62,516 nt of DNA from Flavobacterium araucananum (GTDB lineage Bacteria > Bacteroidota > Bacteroidia > Flavobacteriales > Flavobacteriaceae). Position 1 is the first letter of the stretch, and every line of letters starts with the position of its first letter. The notes beneath the pieces were generated by a model. The model ran no database searches, was not told where the DNA came from, and saw nothing but the letters and a program-made list of their open reading frames with translations. Positions 33,424-42,012 of the stretch are shown piece after piece. The DNA is taken from assembly GCF_002222055.1 (NCBI RefSeq), contig NZ_MUGS01000030.1, positions 57,048-119,563 of the forward strand, in the 5' to 3' direction. The translations under genes were made by a program, and so were the position numbers.

Positions 33424-33915
33424 AAAAGCATAATCGTTGCCATTGTCATCAAAAACAACCTGAACATGCTCTAACAAAGATGTAGATAAGGAAATCCCTT
33501 TAAAATCTGCCTTTACAGGATATTTTTTGTGATTTCTGTCAACAAGTACTGCTGTTTTGAATTTCTTTAACGGAACGTCTAAGAAATGACGAACAGCATA
33601 TATTAAAGTAGTGCCTGAATTTAAGACATCATCTACCAATACTAATCCTTTGTTTTCATAGTCTTCTTTGTGTAGAGAAGTATGTATAGGCAATTGCGGA
33701 TTTTGTTTGTCGACTTTTACTTCGCAAATCGAAACTTTGAGTGTCGAGATGGTACGGAGTGCCAAAGCAATCTTTTGAGCAAAAATAGATCCGTTTGAAG
33801 CGATTCCGGCAATTACAATTTCTTCCTCATCAACAAAAGTTTCGTATATCTGGTATGCGATACGTTTTATTTTATGTTCGATTTCCTGATTCGTTAAGAT
33901 GATGTTTTTGCTCAT
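33415..33915 (-). CDS. type I phosphoribosyltransferase (PyrR/Hpt-like)
   Basis: A 166-residue PRTase with the PRPP-binding signature VLVDDVLNSGTTL (about residues 91-103) and a PyrR-like N-terminal half (NQEIEHKIKRIAYQIYE...IVIAGIASNGSIFAQKIA). The family transfers phosphoribosyl from PRPP to a base; PyrR proteins also act as regulators in firmicutes. No pyrimidine gene is adjacent and the hood residues are not diagnostic, so the exact base is uncertain. The C-terminus overlaps aroK by 9 bases (convergent). It is cytoplasmic. Confidence 0.85.
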   Translation of the reverse strand: MSKNIILTNQEIEHKIKRIAYQIYETFVDEEEIVIAGIASNGSIFAQKIALALRTISTLKVSICEVKVDKQNPQLPIHTSLHKEDYENKGLVLVDDVLNSGTTLIYAVRHFLDVPLKKFKTAVLVDRNHKKYPVKADFKGISLSTSLLEHVQVVFDDNGNDYAFLS

Positions 33916-33945
33916 AATTTATTTTTTTGCTAAAGTACAAATTGA

Positions 33946-33980
33946 ATTTTAGATTGTAGATTTTGGATTTCAGATTTTTT
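33946..33980. repeat. degenerate AGATTTTGGATT-type simple repeat
   Basis: A run of imperfect 8-9 base units (TTAGATTG, TAGATTTTGGA, TTTCAGATTTTT) fills the spacer between the S4 protein and the phosphoribosyltransferase. It is similar in style to the spacers at 520-556, 36818-36858 and 59034-59102. Confidence 0.4.
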
Positions 33981-33990
33981 CAATTGAAAT

Positions 33991-34380
33991 TTATTCCGTC
34001 TCTTCCTCATCAATAATGTCATCACCATATTCGTCAATATCTCTTCTGTCTTTTTTTGTAGGTCTTCCTGTACCGCTTTTACGATAGTGCTCTTTGGATA
34101 GTTTTAGCAATTCTAAATGCGCATACGTTTCAGGAGGAGTTTCATTCTTTCTGTATATATCAACAAGTTTTGCGCCCACACGACTCTCCGGGATGTCTAG
34201 TACAGTGATAATTTGTGTTATTTGATCTTTTCTAAAGGTGATTTTATCAGTAGCAAAAACTTCTTTTGAGGGTTTTGCAACTTGCCCATTTACAGTAATA
34301 TGGTTTTTTTTGCACGCTTCGGTCACCATGTTTCTGGTTTTGTAATAACGCACGCACCACAGGTATTTATCTATTCTCAT
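33991..34380 (-). CDS. S4-domain RNA-binding protein (Hsp15/HslR-like)
   Basis: A 129-residue protein with an S4 RNA-binding domain at its start (MRIDKYLWCVRYYKTRNMVTEACKKNHITVNGQVAKPSKEV). I use the ATG at 34380, where the S4 motif begins, rather than a longer frame. Hsp15 binds stalled 50S subunits carrying nascent chains and helps rescue them. The C-terminal 50 residues are charged and end in a highly acidic tail (DEYGDDIIDEEETE), beyond the E. coli Hsp15 pattern. It is divergent from the FKBP gene. Confidence 0.88.
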   Translation of the reverse strand: MRIDKYLWCVRYYKTRNMVTEACKKNHITVNGQVAKPSKEVFATDKITFRKDQITQIITVLDIPESRVGAKLVDIYRKNETPPETYAHLELLKLSKEHYRKSGTGRPTKKDRRDIDEYGDDIIDEEETE

Positions 34381-34459
34381 AATTTTTCTAAAATCAAAGT
34401 TAAAATCTTTACAAAAATAAATCAATATTGTATCTTGCGCACCTAAAAAATTAACAATA

Positions 34460-35650
34460 ATGAATAAATTTAAATATTATTTTATTTTATTGCTTGCCGG
34501 CATTTCTCTGGTTTCTTGTAATAAAAGTGGCGATGATGATGTCGTAACCGTTCCTTTAAGAGATTATGCGGTGCAATACAAAGCAGATAATGACTCTATT
34601 GTCAAATATTTAAAGACTAATTATATTGAAGTTACGGCAGATTTTGATGCTAAAATAACTAAAATTCCTGTCGGAGGTACCCAAACTTCTATTTGGGATC
34701 AGACAACCTATACTCTAAAAACAAGACCTGTGTATAGTAATGATATTACCTATAATGTATATTATTTGATTTTAAGACAAGGTACAGGTAGTAATCCTAC
34801 CAATACAGATAAGATCGTGGCCTCTTATTCCGGTAATTTATTAAACGGAACTGTTTTTGATTCTTCTTACGGATATCCGGGGACGTATAATTTATTTCCT
34901 TACGCAAATGAAAAGACGGTAATCGAAGGATGGTCAGAAATTTTTCCTCAATTTAAAGCAGGTACTTCTACTACAGATCCTACTAGTGGTGTAGTGAGTT
35001 ATAGTGATTATGGTGCAGGAGTTATGTTCTTGCCATCAGGTTTAGCTTATTATGGCGATGGTAGTACAAGTGGTACTATCCCTGCTTATTCTCCTATAGT
35101 CTTTAGTTTTAAATTGTTTGATCTTCAGCGAATGGACAATGAATATAGCATTTCTTCGACTACCGGAGGACGAATTTTTCAGGGCGATGGTGTTCCTGAT
35201 TATCGTGAAGATATAAATGGAGATGGTTATCTTTATGATTTTAGAGATAAAACAAAATATCCAAATCCGCCCGCTAGTTTAATCGATGATACAGATGGGG
35301 ACGGTATTGCTGACTTCGTAGATTTTGATGATGATGGAGACGGTTTTACAACAAGATTTGAAATTAGTAAGCCTGCCGGACAAATTGGTATGGGGACATT
35401 AAATGGACAAAGTTATTATTTTGGAGTAAGATTGTATTATCCTTGGGAACCATTGGTAGATGATCCGTCTACACCAAATACAGATGAAACAGAGCCAAGA
35501 GGAATTCCTAGAAGACCAACCGGAGCTCTTGCAGATCCTACTAAAGCAGAATCTTCGACTAATTCAAAAGCTTATTTGCCAGAAGACTATACTGATCCTT
35601 TAAGATTAAGAATTCATTTGGATAAAACATATCCTATAAAACAAAATTAA
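34460..35650 (+). CDS. FKBP-type peptidyl-prolyl isomerase lipoprotein with Asp-rich repeats
   Basis: A 396-residue lipoprotein (lipobox VSC, Cys20). After a spacer, an FKBP-like domain spans about residues 95-225 (SYSGNLLNGTVFDSSYG, VIEGWSEIFPQFKAGTS, GVMFLPSGLAYYGDG), typical of Bacteroidota FKBP lipoproteins. A second region (about 238-300) has DGVPDYREDINGDGYLYDF and DDTDGDGIADFVDFDDDGDG, thrombospondin type 3/EF-hand-like Asp motifs that suggest calcium binding. It probably assists folding of envelope proteins. It is larger than the gliding lipoprotein GldI, so I do not use that name. A terminator follows. Confidence 0.85.
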   Translation: MNKFKYYFILLLAGISLVSCNKSGDDDVVTVPLRDYAVQYKADNDSIVKYLKTNYIEVTADFDAKITKIPVGGTQTSIWDQTTYTLKTRPVYSNDITYNVYYLILRQGTGSNPTNTDKIVASYSGNLLNGTVFDSSYGYPGTYNLFPYANEKTVIEGWSEIFPQFKAGTSTTDPTSGVVSYSDYGAGVMFLPSGLAYYGDGSTSGTIPAYSPIVFSFKLFDLQRMDNEYSISSTTGGRIFQGDGVPDYREDINGDGYLYDFRDKTKYPNPPASLIDDTDGDGIADFVDFDDDGDGFTTRFEISKPAGQIGMGTLNGQSYYFGVRLYYPWEPLVDDPSTPNTDETEPRGIPRRPTGALADPTKAESSTNSKAYLPEDYTDPLRLRIHLDKTYPIKQN

Positions 35651-35670
35651 GTTTTAAGGCAATCATAAAA

Positions 35671-35699
35671 GACCTCGAAAGCAATTTCGAGGTTTTTTT
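35671..35699 (+). terminator. intrinsic terminator of the FKBP gene
   Basis: CCTCGAAA and TTTCGAGG form an 8-bp stem with a 4-base loop, followed by T7. Confidence 0.85.
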
Positions 35700-35797
35700 A
35701 TGGTTCTTTTTTGGTATTAAAAAATCTCTGAACATTAAAAATGGACGGTTGTAAAATGATTTTTTTTAAAATTAAAGACATTATTTTTATATAAAAG

Positions 35798-35829
35798 AAA
35801 ACCCCGAAAATCACTTTTCGGGGTTTTTT
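35798..35829. terminator. bidirectional intrinsic terminator after transketolase
   Basis: AAAACCCCGAAAA and TTTTCGGGGTTTT form a 13-bp stem with a 4-base loop and T/A runs on both sides, 22 bases beyond the end of the C-terminal transketolase gene. Confidence 0.9.
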
Positions 35830-35851
35830 ATGAAGTAAGAAAATCTAAAAA

Positions 35852-36805
35852 TTATTTTCTTTTAATAACTCTTTCTACAGCTTCAACAATCGCCTGATTG
35901 TTTAATTTGTATTTATCCATTAGTTGCTCTGGAGTTCCGGATTCACCAAAACTATCGTTTACAGCAACAAATTCTTGTGGAGCAGGAGTGTTTAATGCCA
36001 ATACTCTTGAAATGCTTTCTCCAAGACCTCCAAGGATATTGTGCTCTTCTGCAGTTACTACACATTTTGTTTTAGCCAATGATTTTAGAATCGCTTCTTC
36101 GTCAAGAGGTTTAATAGTATGAATGTTGATTACTTCGGCAGAGATTCCTTTTGCTTCAAGAGCTTCGGCAGCAATAAGAGCTTCCCAAACCAAGTGTCCT
36201 GTTGCTACAATCGTAACATCGGTACCTTCGCTTAATAAAATAGCTTTTCCAATTACGAAAGGCTCATCAGCAGGAGTAAAGTTAGGTACAACCGGACGTC
36301 CAAAACGTAAATAAGCAGGACCATGATGATCTGCTAATGCCAATGTAGCTGCTTTGGTTTGGTTGTAATCGCAAGTATTGATTACAGTCATTCCCGGCAA
36401 CATTTTCATTAAACCAATATCTTCAAGGATTTGGTGTGTTGCACCATCTTCACCAAGTGTTAAACCAGCGTGAGAAGCACAAATTTTTACATTTTTATCA
36501 GAGTAAGCAACAGACTGACGAATTTGATCGTAAACTCTTCCTGTAGAGAAGTTAGCGAAAGTTCCTGTAAAAGGAATTTTTCCTCCAATAGTTAGACCTG
36601 CAGCAATACCAATCATATTAGCTTCTGCAATACCAATTTGGAAAAAACGCTCCGGATGATTTTTCTTGAAGTCATCAAATTTTAATGAACCAATTAAATC
36701 AGCACAAAGGGCTACAACATTTTCGTTTTTTTGACCTAGTTCAGTCATTCCTGCTCCAAAACCGGAACGGGTATCTTTACTTCCTGTATTTTCGTATTTT
36801 TTCAT
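35852..36805 (-). CDS. transketolase, C-terminal (pyrimidine-binding) subunit
   Basis: A 317-residue half-transketolase (pyrimidine-binding and C-terminal domains) that works with the N-terminal subunit encoded just upstream. The pattern GFGAGMTELGQKNENVVALCADL, the ERFFQIGIAEANMIGIAAGL block with its catalytic Glu (about residues 54-73), and THQILEDIGLM are typical. The complex moves two-carbon units between sugar phosphates with thiamine diphosphate (pentose phosphate pathway, cytoplasm). A 78-base spacer separates it from the other half, so it is a two-gene operon ending at the terminator at 35798. Confidence 0.95.
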   Translation of the reverse strand: MKKYENTGSKDTRSGFGAGMTELGQKNENVVALCADLIGSLKFDDFKKNHPERFFQIGIAEANMIGIAAGLTIGGKIPFTGTFANFSTGRVYDQIRQSVAYSDKNVKICASHAGLTLGEDGATHQILEDIGLMKMLPGMTVINTCDYNQTKAATLALADHHGPAYLRFGRPVVPNFTPADEPFVIGKAILLSEGTDVTIVATGHLVWEALIAAEALEAKGISAEVINIHTIKPLDEEAILKSLAKTKCVVTAEEHNILGGLGESISRVLALNTPAPQEFVAVNDSFGESGTPEQLMDKYKLNNQAIVEAVERVIKRK

Positions 36806-36817
36806 TGTTTAATTTTT

Positions 36818-36858
36818 GAGATGCTGAGTTTCTAAGTGATTAAGTTTCTAAGTTAAAA
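36818..36858. repeat. degenerate TTTCTAAGTNATTAAG simple repeat
   Basis: GAGTTTCTAAGTGATTAAG followed by TTTCTAAGTT fills part of the spacer between the two transketolase genes. It is non-coding and of the same style as other spacers in this window. Confidence 0.4.
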
Positions 36859-36883
36859 ACGGACACTAAGACTGAACACTTTT

Positions 36884-37732
36884 TTAATAGTCTGCTAAAG
36901 TTGAAGTATTTTGAGCAAGAGCGTTTGCTAACTGATCGTTGTTAGGCGCTTTACCATGCCACGCATGTGTATGCATCATAAAATCGACACCGTTACCCAT
37001 TTCAGTATGTAATAAAATACAAACTGGTTTTCCTTTTCCGGTTCTTGATTTAGCATCATTTAGACCTGCTAATATAGCATCGATATTGTTTCCTTCTTTT
37101 ATTTCAAGAACATCCCAGTCAAAAGCTTCAAATTTAGCACGAATACTTCCCATTGGTAAAACTTCGTCAGTTGTTCCGTCGATTTGTTTTCCGTTAAGGT
37201 CAATAGTCGAAATAATATTGTCTACTTTTTTTGCAGAAGCATACATGATCGCTTCCCAGTTTTGACCCTCTTGTAGTTCACCGTCTCCGTGTAAAGTATA
37301 AATGATGTGATTGTCACCATTTAGTTTTTTTGCCTGAGCAGCACCAAGAGCTACAGATAAACCTTGTCCTAATGAACCAGAAGCAATACGAACTCCAGGC
37401 AATCCTTCATGAGTTGTTGGGTGCCCTTGTAAACGTGAGTTTAATAATCTAAAAGTTGCAAGTTCTGAAACAGGGAAATAACCACTACGTGCTAATACGC
37501 TATAAAAAACAGGTGAAATGTGACCGTTTGAAAGGAAAAAAAGATCTTCTCCAATTCCGTCCATATCAAAACCTTCTTTACGCTCCATAATATTTTGGTA
37601 CAGAGTAACCAAAAATTCAGTGCAACCTAGTGAACCACCTGGGTGACCTGAGTTGACAGCATGTACCATTCGAAGAATATCTCTTCTTACTTGGATAGTT
37701 AAATCGCTTAATTGTTGTGTGTTAGGCTTCAT
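36884..37732 (-). CDS. transketolase, N-terminal (ThDP-binding) subunit
   Basis: A 282-residue N-terminal transketolase subunit. The thiamine diphosphate-binding motif GDGELQEGQNWEA...IISTIDLNGKQIDG (about residues 149-182) and the opening histidines AVNSGHPGGSLG and GHISPVFY are present. It is split from the C-terminal half, as is common in Bacteroidota and archaea. It has a strong Bacteroidota promoter upstream (37758-37788) and is the first gene of the operon. Confidence 0.95.
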   Translation of the reverse strand: MKPNTQQLSDLTIQVRRDILRMVHAVNSGHPGGSLGCTEFLVTLYQNIMERKEGFDMDGIGEDLFFLSNGHISPVFYSVLARSGYFPVSELATFRLLNSRLQGHPTTHEGLPGVRIASGSLGQGLSVALGAAQAKKLNGDNHIIYTLHGDGELQEGQNWEAIMYASAKKVDNIISTIDLNGKQIDGTTDEVLPMGSIRAKFEAFDWDVLEIKEGNNIDAILAGLNDAKSRTGKGKPVCILLHTEMGNGVDFMMHTHAWHGKAPNNDQLANALAQNTSTLADY

Positions 37733-37757
37733 TTTATATGTAAAAGTTAAACTAATG

Positions 37758-37788
37758 CAAAAGTAACCGTTATTTTGCGGGGAGACAA
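37758..37788 (-). promoter_or_regulatory. promoter of the transketolase operon
   Basis: The minus strand carries TTG (37786-37788), 20 bases, and TACTTTTG (37758-37765), a full match to TTG-N19-21-TAnnTTTG, 25 bases upstream of the start codon. Confidence 0.75.
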
Positions 37789-37924
37789 ATGATTTTTTGC
37801 TTTAGTTTGATGTAATTGTTAAATTGCTTTGTTTTTTTTTCTGATATCAAATAAAAACTCGTATTCGTTTAGATTATTTGAATGAGTACTCTTTATCGGA
37901 CTTAATTTTTGATGAATGTTTAAA

Positions 37925-37950
37925 ATATAAAAGCCCCAATTGGGACTTTT
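37925..37950 (-). terminator. intrinsic terminator of the acidic-protein gene
   Basis: The minus strand reads AAAAGTCCC, a 4-base loop and GGGGCTTTT, forming a 9-bp stem followed by a T-rich tail. Confidence 0.75.
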
Positions 37951-37973
37951 ATATCTAAGAGTTTTTGAAAAGT

Positions 37974-38291
37974 TTATTCTGTGTCACCTTCGCTATAGAA
38001 GTTGTTTTCTTCGTCTTCAGATCCAATTTCTTCCTGTTCATCATCAAGTTCAGAGCCGGGAACGTCTAAGTCTTCACCTAATTGATTTTGTTTATCAATG
38101 TTGAAAGTATTCTCGTTCCATTCGCCTTCTTTCTGGTCAACCGTTTTTCCGTTGGTAATATGATCCGGATCCAGGTCTTTTTGTTTTTCTTCGTGGTTAT
38201 AGATATCTTCGGAAGCAGGATAATCCAGTTCCTCCAGATTTTTTTCAATTTCGTTTTCGTTTGCTTTATTTTTATCTTCTGAATTTATCAT
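37974..38291 (-). CDS. small acidic hydrophilic protein
   Basis: A 105-residue protein with more than a third Asp/Glu, no hydrophobic segment, and short acidic-aromatic blocks (LEELDYPASEDIYNHEEKQKDLD; VPGSELDDEQEEIGSEDEENN). The family is not recognised, but such proteins are common single-copy flavobacterial genes. It is followed by a terminator and is transcribed alone. It is probably disordered; no function can be proposed. Confidence 0.65.
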   Translation of the reverse strand: MINSEDKNKANENEIEKNLEELDYPASEDIYNHEEKQKDLDPDHITNGKTVDQKEGEWNENTFNIDKQNQLGEDLDVPGSELDDEQEEIGSEDEENNFYSEGDTE

Positions 38292-38439
38292 GATTTCTAA
38301 TTTTTTAAGTATCCTATAAAGTTACGAAATCATTGGTTGGATATTATTATATTTTTGGAACAAGGTTCTCGTATTATTTACATTTTAAAAAATTAGTTCT
38401 TTTTAAAGTTTCAGGTTTTCTAAATCATTATCTTATTTT

Positions 38440-39312
38440 CTAATTGACAAATTTTCTAATTGATAAAACCTCTCTCCAGGTAATTAATTGAATGTTATTT
38501 TCTTTTAGTTTTGATTTGCATTCTTGACTCGTAAAAAAATCAAAGTCAATTTGTCGCCATTCAGAGCCAAAATTAGGATGATTGATTGTGATGCCTTGCA
38601 TTTCAGATTCATCAAAAGCAGGATGTATTAACAAGACATTAAAACCCGGGGGAATATTATCTAAGGCTTTTGCGTAATAATTTTTTAGTGCACCTGTTTC
38701 GAAATCTGCAAAATTTCCAATAATAAGATTATCCGCTAAAATAGTGTTTTCATAATTGTATTTTTCGTCAGATAAACGTATTGATTCTACAAAATCTTTA
38801 TTAATAAAAACCGGTAAATTATAGGTTCTTCCGAGTTCTTTATAGATTTCTAAAATTTCCGGCGTAACGCCAACACTGCACATGTGTGAGTCCAGATGGG
38901 TAGGTTTGATTCCAAATTGCAATGCTCTTTCGATTTGTGCCGTAAGTTCTTTTTTTATTTCAGCTGATTTTGCATTGTTTTTAAAATCTGCCCGACTTTT
39001 ATAAAAATAGCCATTATGATCTGTTAAACTTGAGACTTGGGAGGCGGGAAGAACGGGGCCAAATTTATAATTCTCCCATTCGCAAGTCAGCGTTAGATGA
39101 ATTCCGCAATCATAATTGGGATTTTTTTGTGCAAATAGTGCCATTTCAAAAAACCAGGGACAAGGTACCATAATACTATAGGAGTTTACGGATCCGTTTT
39201 GGAGCGCTTTTATGGTGGCTTGATTTTCGGAATGGGATAATCCGGCATCGTCGGCATGAATGATTAGTAGTTTGGTGTTTTCGGGATATCCAAGTTTTTG
39301 AGCTAAGTTCAT
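38440..39312 (-). CDS. ChbG/YdjC-family carbohydrate deacetylase
   Basis: A 290-residue member of the YdjC (ChbG) deacetylase family, which removes an N-acetyl group from chito-oligosaccharides or related sugars with a divalent metal. The metal-binding pattern is [15 protein letters not shown] (about residues 16-30, with DD), [10 protein letters not shown] (about 69-78), and [21 protein letters not shown] (about 137-157), with a further [12 protein letters not shown] block (about 224-235). There is no signal peptide, so it is cytoplasmic. It is monocistronic and no sugar-transport gene is adjacent, so the substrate is not suggested by context. Confidence 0.85.
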   Translation of the reverse strand: MNLAQKLGYPENTKLLIIHADDAGLSHSENQATIKALQNGSVNSYSIMVPCPWFFEMALFAQKNPNYDCGIHLTLTCEWENYKFGPVLPASQVSSLTDHNGYFYKSRADFKNNAKSAEIKKELTAQIERALQFGIKPTHLDSHMCSVGVTPEILEIYKELGRTYNLPVFINKDFVESIRLSDEKYNYENTILADNLIIGNFADFETGALKNYYAKALDNIPPGFNVLLIHPAFDESEMQGITINHPNFGSEWRQIDFDFFTSQECKSKLKENNIQLITWREVLSIRKFVN

Positions 39313-39339
39313 TTTTTGTCTTTGTTGTGGTGAATAAAT

Positions 39340-39375
39340 GGCACGCGGATTTTCGCGGATTTAAACGGATTTTTT
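39340..39375. repeat. dispersed CACGCAGATTT-type repeat, diverged copy
   Basis: GCACGCGGATTTTCGCGG followed by ATTTAAACGGATTTTTTA matches the element at 18190-18314 with several substitutions. Confidence 0.5.
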
Positions 39376-39472
39376 ATTGTTGTGGTTTTCTTTGCGGGGC
39401 TTCGACTTCGCTCAGCCTGATAATAACGTTTATTCAAATTTAGAAATTTCTCTTGAAACTGTCACCTCTTTT

Positions 39473-39572
39473 TTTGCGTTAGGGATAGAAGCGGATAGCC
39501 CACAGCCTGACGAAGGAAGTGCGAGGACTTGTAGCGGATAGCCCGTTCGCCGCGGCGAAAACGCCCAAATTA
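39473..39572 (+). repeat. dispersed repeat, TTTGCGTTAGGG family, copy 2
   Basis: Begins TTTGCGTTAGGGATAGAAG, contains GTAGCGGATAGCCC and the palindrome TTCGCCGCGGCGAA, and ends AACGCCCAAATTA. It shares both ends with copy 1 at 18813-18923. Confidence 0.75.
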
Positions 39573-39698
39573 TTAAATTTCAAATTCTAACCTTAGTTTT
39601 ATGGCTGTAATAGTGCTTCATTATCTAATTATCTCATTGTCGAATTATCCCATTTTCTAATTGCCAAATTATCTAATTAATTTTCCCTGAAATTAGCT

Positions 39699-39706
39699 TA
39701 TCTTTG
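39699..39706 (+). promoter_or_regulatory. -7 element (TATCTTTG) of tgt
   Basis: Perfect TAnnTTTG match 21 bases before the tgt start. No -33 TTG at 19-21 bases; the nearest TTG is at 39661. Confidence 0.45.
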
Positions 39707-39726
39707 CCGACTGAAAAAAGAAACAG

Positions 39727-40857
39727 ATGAAGTTTGATTTATTACAAAAAGATCCGCAGTCTAAAGCCAGAGCGGGAAGTATTACTACAGATCACGGCGT
39801 AATCGAAACGCCTATTTTTATGCCTGTCGGGACAGTTGCGTCTGTAAAAGGAGTACACCAACGGGAGCTAAAAGAGGATATTAATCCGGATATTATTCTG
39901 GGAAATACCTATCATTTATACTTACGTCCGCAGACTGAAATTCTTGAAAAAGCCGGTGGATTGCATAAATTCATGAATTGGGATCGTAATATTTTGACTG
40001 ATTCCGGAGGATATCAGGTATATTCTCTTTCGAATAATAGAAAAATTAAGGAAGAAGGAGTAAAGTTTAAATCGCATATTGATGGTTCTTACCACTTTTT
40101 TTCGCCAGAAAGCGTGATGGAAATTCAGCGTACTATTGGGGCTGATATTATTATGGCTTTTGATGAATGCACACCGTATCCTTGCGATTACAGATATGCA
40201 CAACGCTCGATGCACATGACACACCGCTGGTTGGATCGTTGTATCAGTCATTTGGACAAAGTGCCTTTTAAATACGGATATGAGCAAACATTTTTTCCGA
40301 TTGTTCAGGGAAGTACTTACAAAGATTTACGTCAGCAATCTGCCGAATATATTGCCAATTCAGGACAACAAGGTAACGCCATTGGAGGTTTGTCTGTAGG
40401 GGAACCTGCCGAAGAAATGTATGCCATGACCGAAGTAGTTTGCGAAATTTTACCCGAAGATAAACCACGTTATTTAATGGGTGTTGGAACTCCTATTAAT
40501 ATTCTGGAAAATATTGCGTTAGGTATAGATATGTTCGATTGTGTTATGCCAACTCGTAATGCGAGAAACGGTATGTTGTTTACGGCAAACGGAACGATCA
40601 ATATCAAGAATAAAAAATGGGAAGCTGATTTTTCTCCTATTGATGAAATGGGACATACTTTTGTAGATACAGAATATACAAAAGCCTATTTGCGCCATTT
40701 ATTTGCAGCCAACGAATATTTAGGAAAACAAATTGCAACGATTCATAATCTTGGTTTTTATATGTGGTTGGTTCGTGAAGCCAGAAAACATATCTTAGCA
40801 GGAGATTTTAGACCATGGAAAGAAATGATGGTCAAAAACATGGATCAAAGACTATAA
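39727..40857 (+). CDS. tgt: queuine tRNA-ribosyltransferase (tRNA-guanine transglycosylase)
   Basis: A 376-residue TGT that swaps guanine 34 of GUN-anticodon tRNAs for preQ1. Catalytic regions are intact: LTDSGGYQVYSL (Asp92 region), DECTPYP (Asp in the base pocket), GGLSVGEP, and the nucleophile block FDCVMPTRNARNG. The usual zinc-binding CxCxxC is missing: at residues about 305-325 the chain reads IDEMGHTFVDTEYTKAYLRHL, with no cysteine. From memory, flavobacterial TGTs share this. It is followed closely by an LptF/G permease gene and probably co-transcribed. Confidence 0.94.
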   Translation: MKFDLLQKDPQSKARAGSITTDHGVIETPIFMPVGTVASVKGVHQRELKEDINPDIILGNTYHLYLRPQTEILEKAGGLHKFMNWDRNILTDSGGYQVYSLSNNRKIKEEGVKFKSHIDGSYHFFSPESVMEIQRTIGADIIMAFDECTPYPCDYRYAQRSMHMTHRWLDRCISHLDKVPFKYGYEQTFFPIVQGSTYKDLRQQSAEYIANSGQQGNAIGGLSVGEPAEEMYAMTEVVCEILPEDKPRYLMGVGTPINILENIALGIDMFDCVMPTRNARNGMLFTANGTINIKNKKWEADFSPIDEMGHTFVDTEYTKAYLRHLFAANEYLGKQIATIHNLGFYMWLVREARKHILAGDFRPWKEMMVKNMDQRL

Positions 40858-40862
40858 AAAAT

Positions 40863-40918
40863 GTTTAATTGTTTAATCGTTTATTCGGTTAAACGATTAA
40901 ACAATAAACGATTAAACT
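40863..40918. repeat. GTTTAATCGTTTA direct and inverted repeats
   Basis: TGTTTAATCGTTTA, then TTAAACGATTAAACA, then TAAACGATTAAAC fill the whole tgt-permease spacer. The same AAACGATTAAAC word occurs at 56-68 at the left edge. The inverted parts can form a hairpin. Confidence 0.6.
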
Positions 40919-40923
40919 TTACT

Positions 40924-42012
40924 ATGCTAACAATAATAGATAAGTATATTTTAAAAAGATATTTAGCCACTTTTTCAGTGATGATCTTATTATTTATTCC
41001 AATTGGAATTGTAATTGACGTATCAGAGAAGGTGAATAAAATGTTAGAAAACAAGATTCCTTTTACTGCGATTGCGATCTATTATTATAATTTTACGGTT
41101 TATTTTGCGAACTCCCTGTTTCCGATATTTTTGTTTTTATCGGTAATTTGGTTTACTTCAAAACTCGCCAATAATACAGAGATTATTGCCATTTTAAGTT
41201 CAGGGATTTCCTTTTCACGTTTTTTACGACCTTATATTATTGGCGCTTCTATCGTTTCTGTTTTTGTGCTTTTAATGGGGTTTTTTATCGTCCCTGCTGC
41301 CAGCGAAGGATTCAATAACTTTAGGTACACTTATTTAAAGGGTAATGGAAAAGCCGAGATGCGGGGTAATAATACAAACGTATACAGGCAAATTAATGAT
41401 AATGATTTTATTTTTGTTAATAGTTTTAATGAAGAGTCCAAAACGGCTTTTAATTTTACATTAGAGCATTTCGAAAAAGATCAGTTAACTTACAAAATTA
41501 CGGCAAGCCGTATAAAATGGGATCCCAAAAAAAAGACTTACATCTTGTATGATTATACCAAAAGAATACTTGGAGAACTCAATGATAAAATAGAAAAAAC
41601 TCCTGAAAAAAATGTGCCTTTTAAATTTGAATTGGCAGATTTAACCCCCGTAGTTTATATTGCAGAAACACTGCCGTTAGGGAAACTAATCGATTTTATT
41701 GACAAAGAACGTAAAAGAGGTTCTGGAAATATTAATACCTATTTGGTAGTACTTTATAAAAAATATAGTGTTCCGGTTTCTGCCTTTATTCTAACGATTA
41801 TTGCGGTGGCAGTTTCATCTATGAAACGTCGTGGTGGTATGGGAACAAATCTTGCAATTGGAATCGCCATAGCCTTTTCGTTTGTGTTTTTTGATAAAAT
41901 ATTTGGTACTCTTGCCGAAAAATCTACTTTCTCACCTTTATTTGCTGTTTGGTTCCCGAATATTGTTTTCGGAATCCTGGCAGTTTACCTGTTACGAAAT
42001 GCGAAACGATAA
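40924..42012 (+). CDS. LptF/LptG family permease
   Basis: A 362-residue YjgP/YjgQ-family membrane protein with six predicted transmembrane helices, three near the N-terminus and three near the C-terminus, around a periplasmic beta-jellyroll domain (about residues 130-265). I start at MLTIIDKYILKRYLATF (40924), the family's usual opening, because the preceding codons are simple-repeat DNA. LptF and LptG form the inner-membrane channel of the lipopolysaccharide exporter with the ATPase LptB; the partner genes are not in the window, so F versus G cannot be decided. Its stop overlaps the next gene by 14 bases. Confidence 0.88.
   Translation: MLTIIDKYILKRYLATFSVMILLFIPIGIVIDVSEKVNKMLENKIPFTAIAIYYYNFTVYFANSLFPIFLFLSVIWFTSKLANNTEIIAILSSGISFSRFLRPYIIGASIVSVFVLLMGFFIVPAASEGFNNFRYTYLKGNGKAEMRGNNTNVYRQINDNDFIFVNSFNEESKTAFNFTLEHFEKDQLTYKITASRIKWDPKKKTYILYDYTKRILGELNDKIEKTPEKNVPFKFELADLTPVVYIAETLPLGKLIDFIDKERKRGSGNINTYLVVLYKKYSVPVSAFILTIIAVAVSSMKRRGGMGTNLAIGIAIAFSFVFFDKIFGTLAEKSTFSPLFAVWFPNIVFGILAVYLLRNAKR

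Larger units (their letters stand above)
39313..39726. other. gene-free spacer with three kinds of repeat
   Basis: About 410 bases with no gene. It holds a CACGCGGATTT repeat remnant (39340-39375), copy 2 of the TTTGCGTTAGGG element (39473-39572), and a degenerate AATTATCTAATT simple-repeat tract (39621-39680). Just before tgt is a TATCTTTG element (39699-39706), a perfect -7 match 21 bases from the start codon. Confidence 0.6.
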
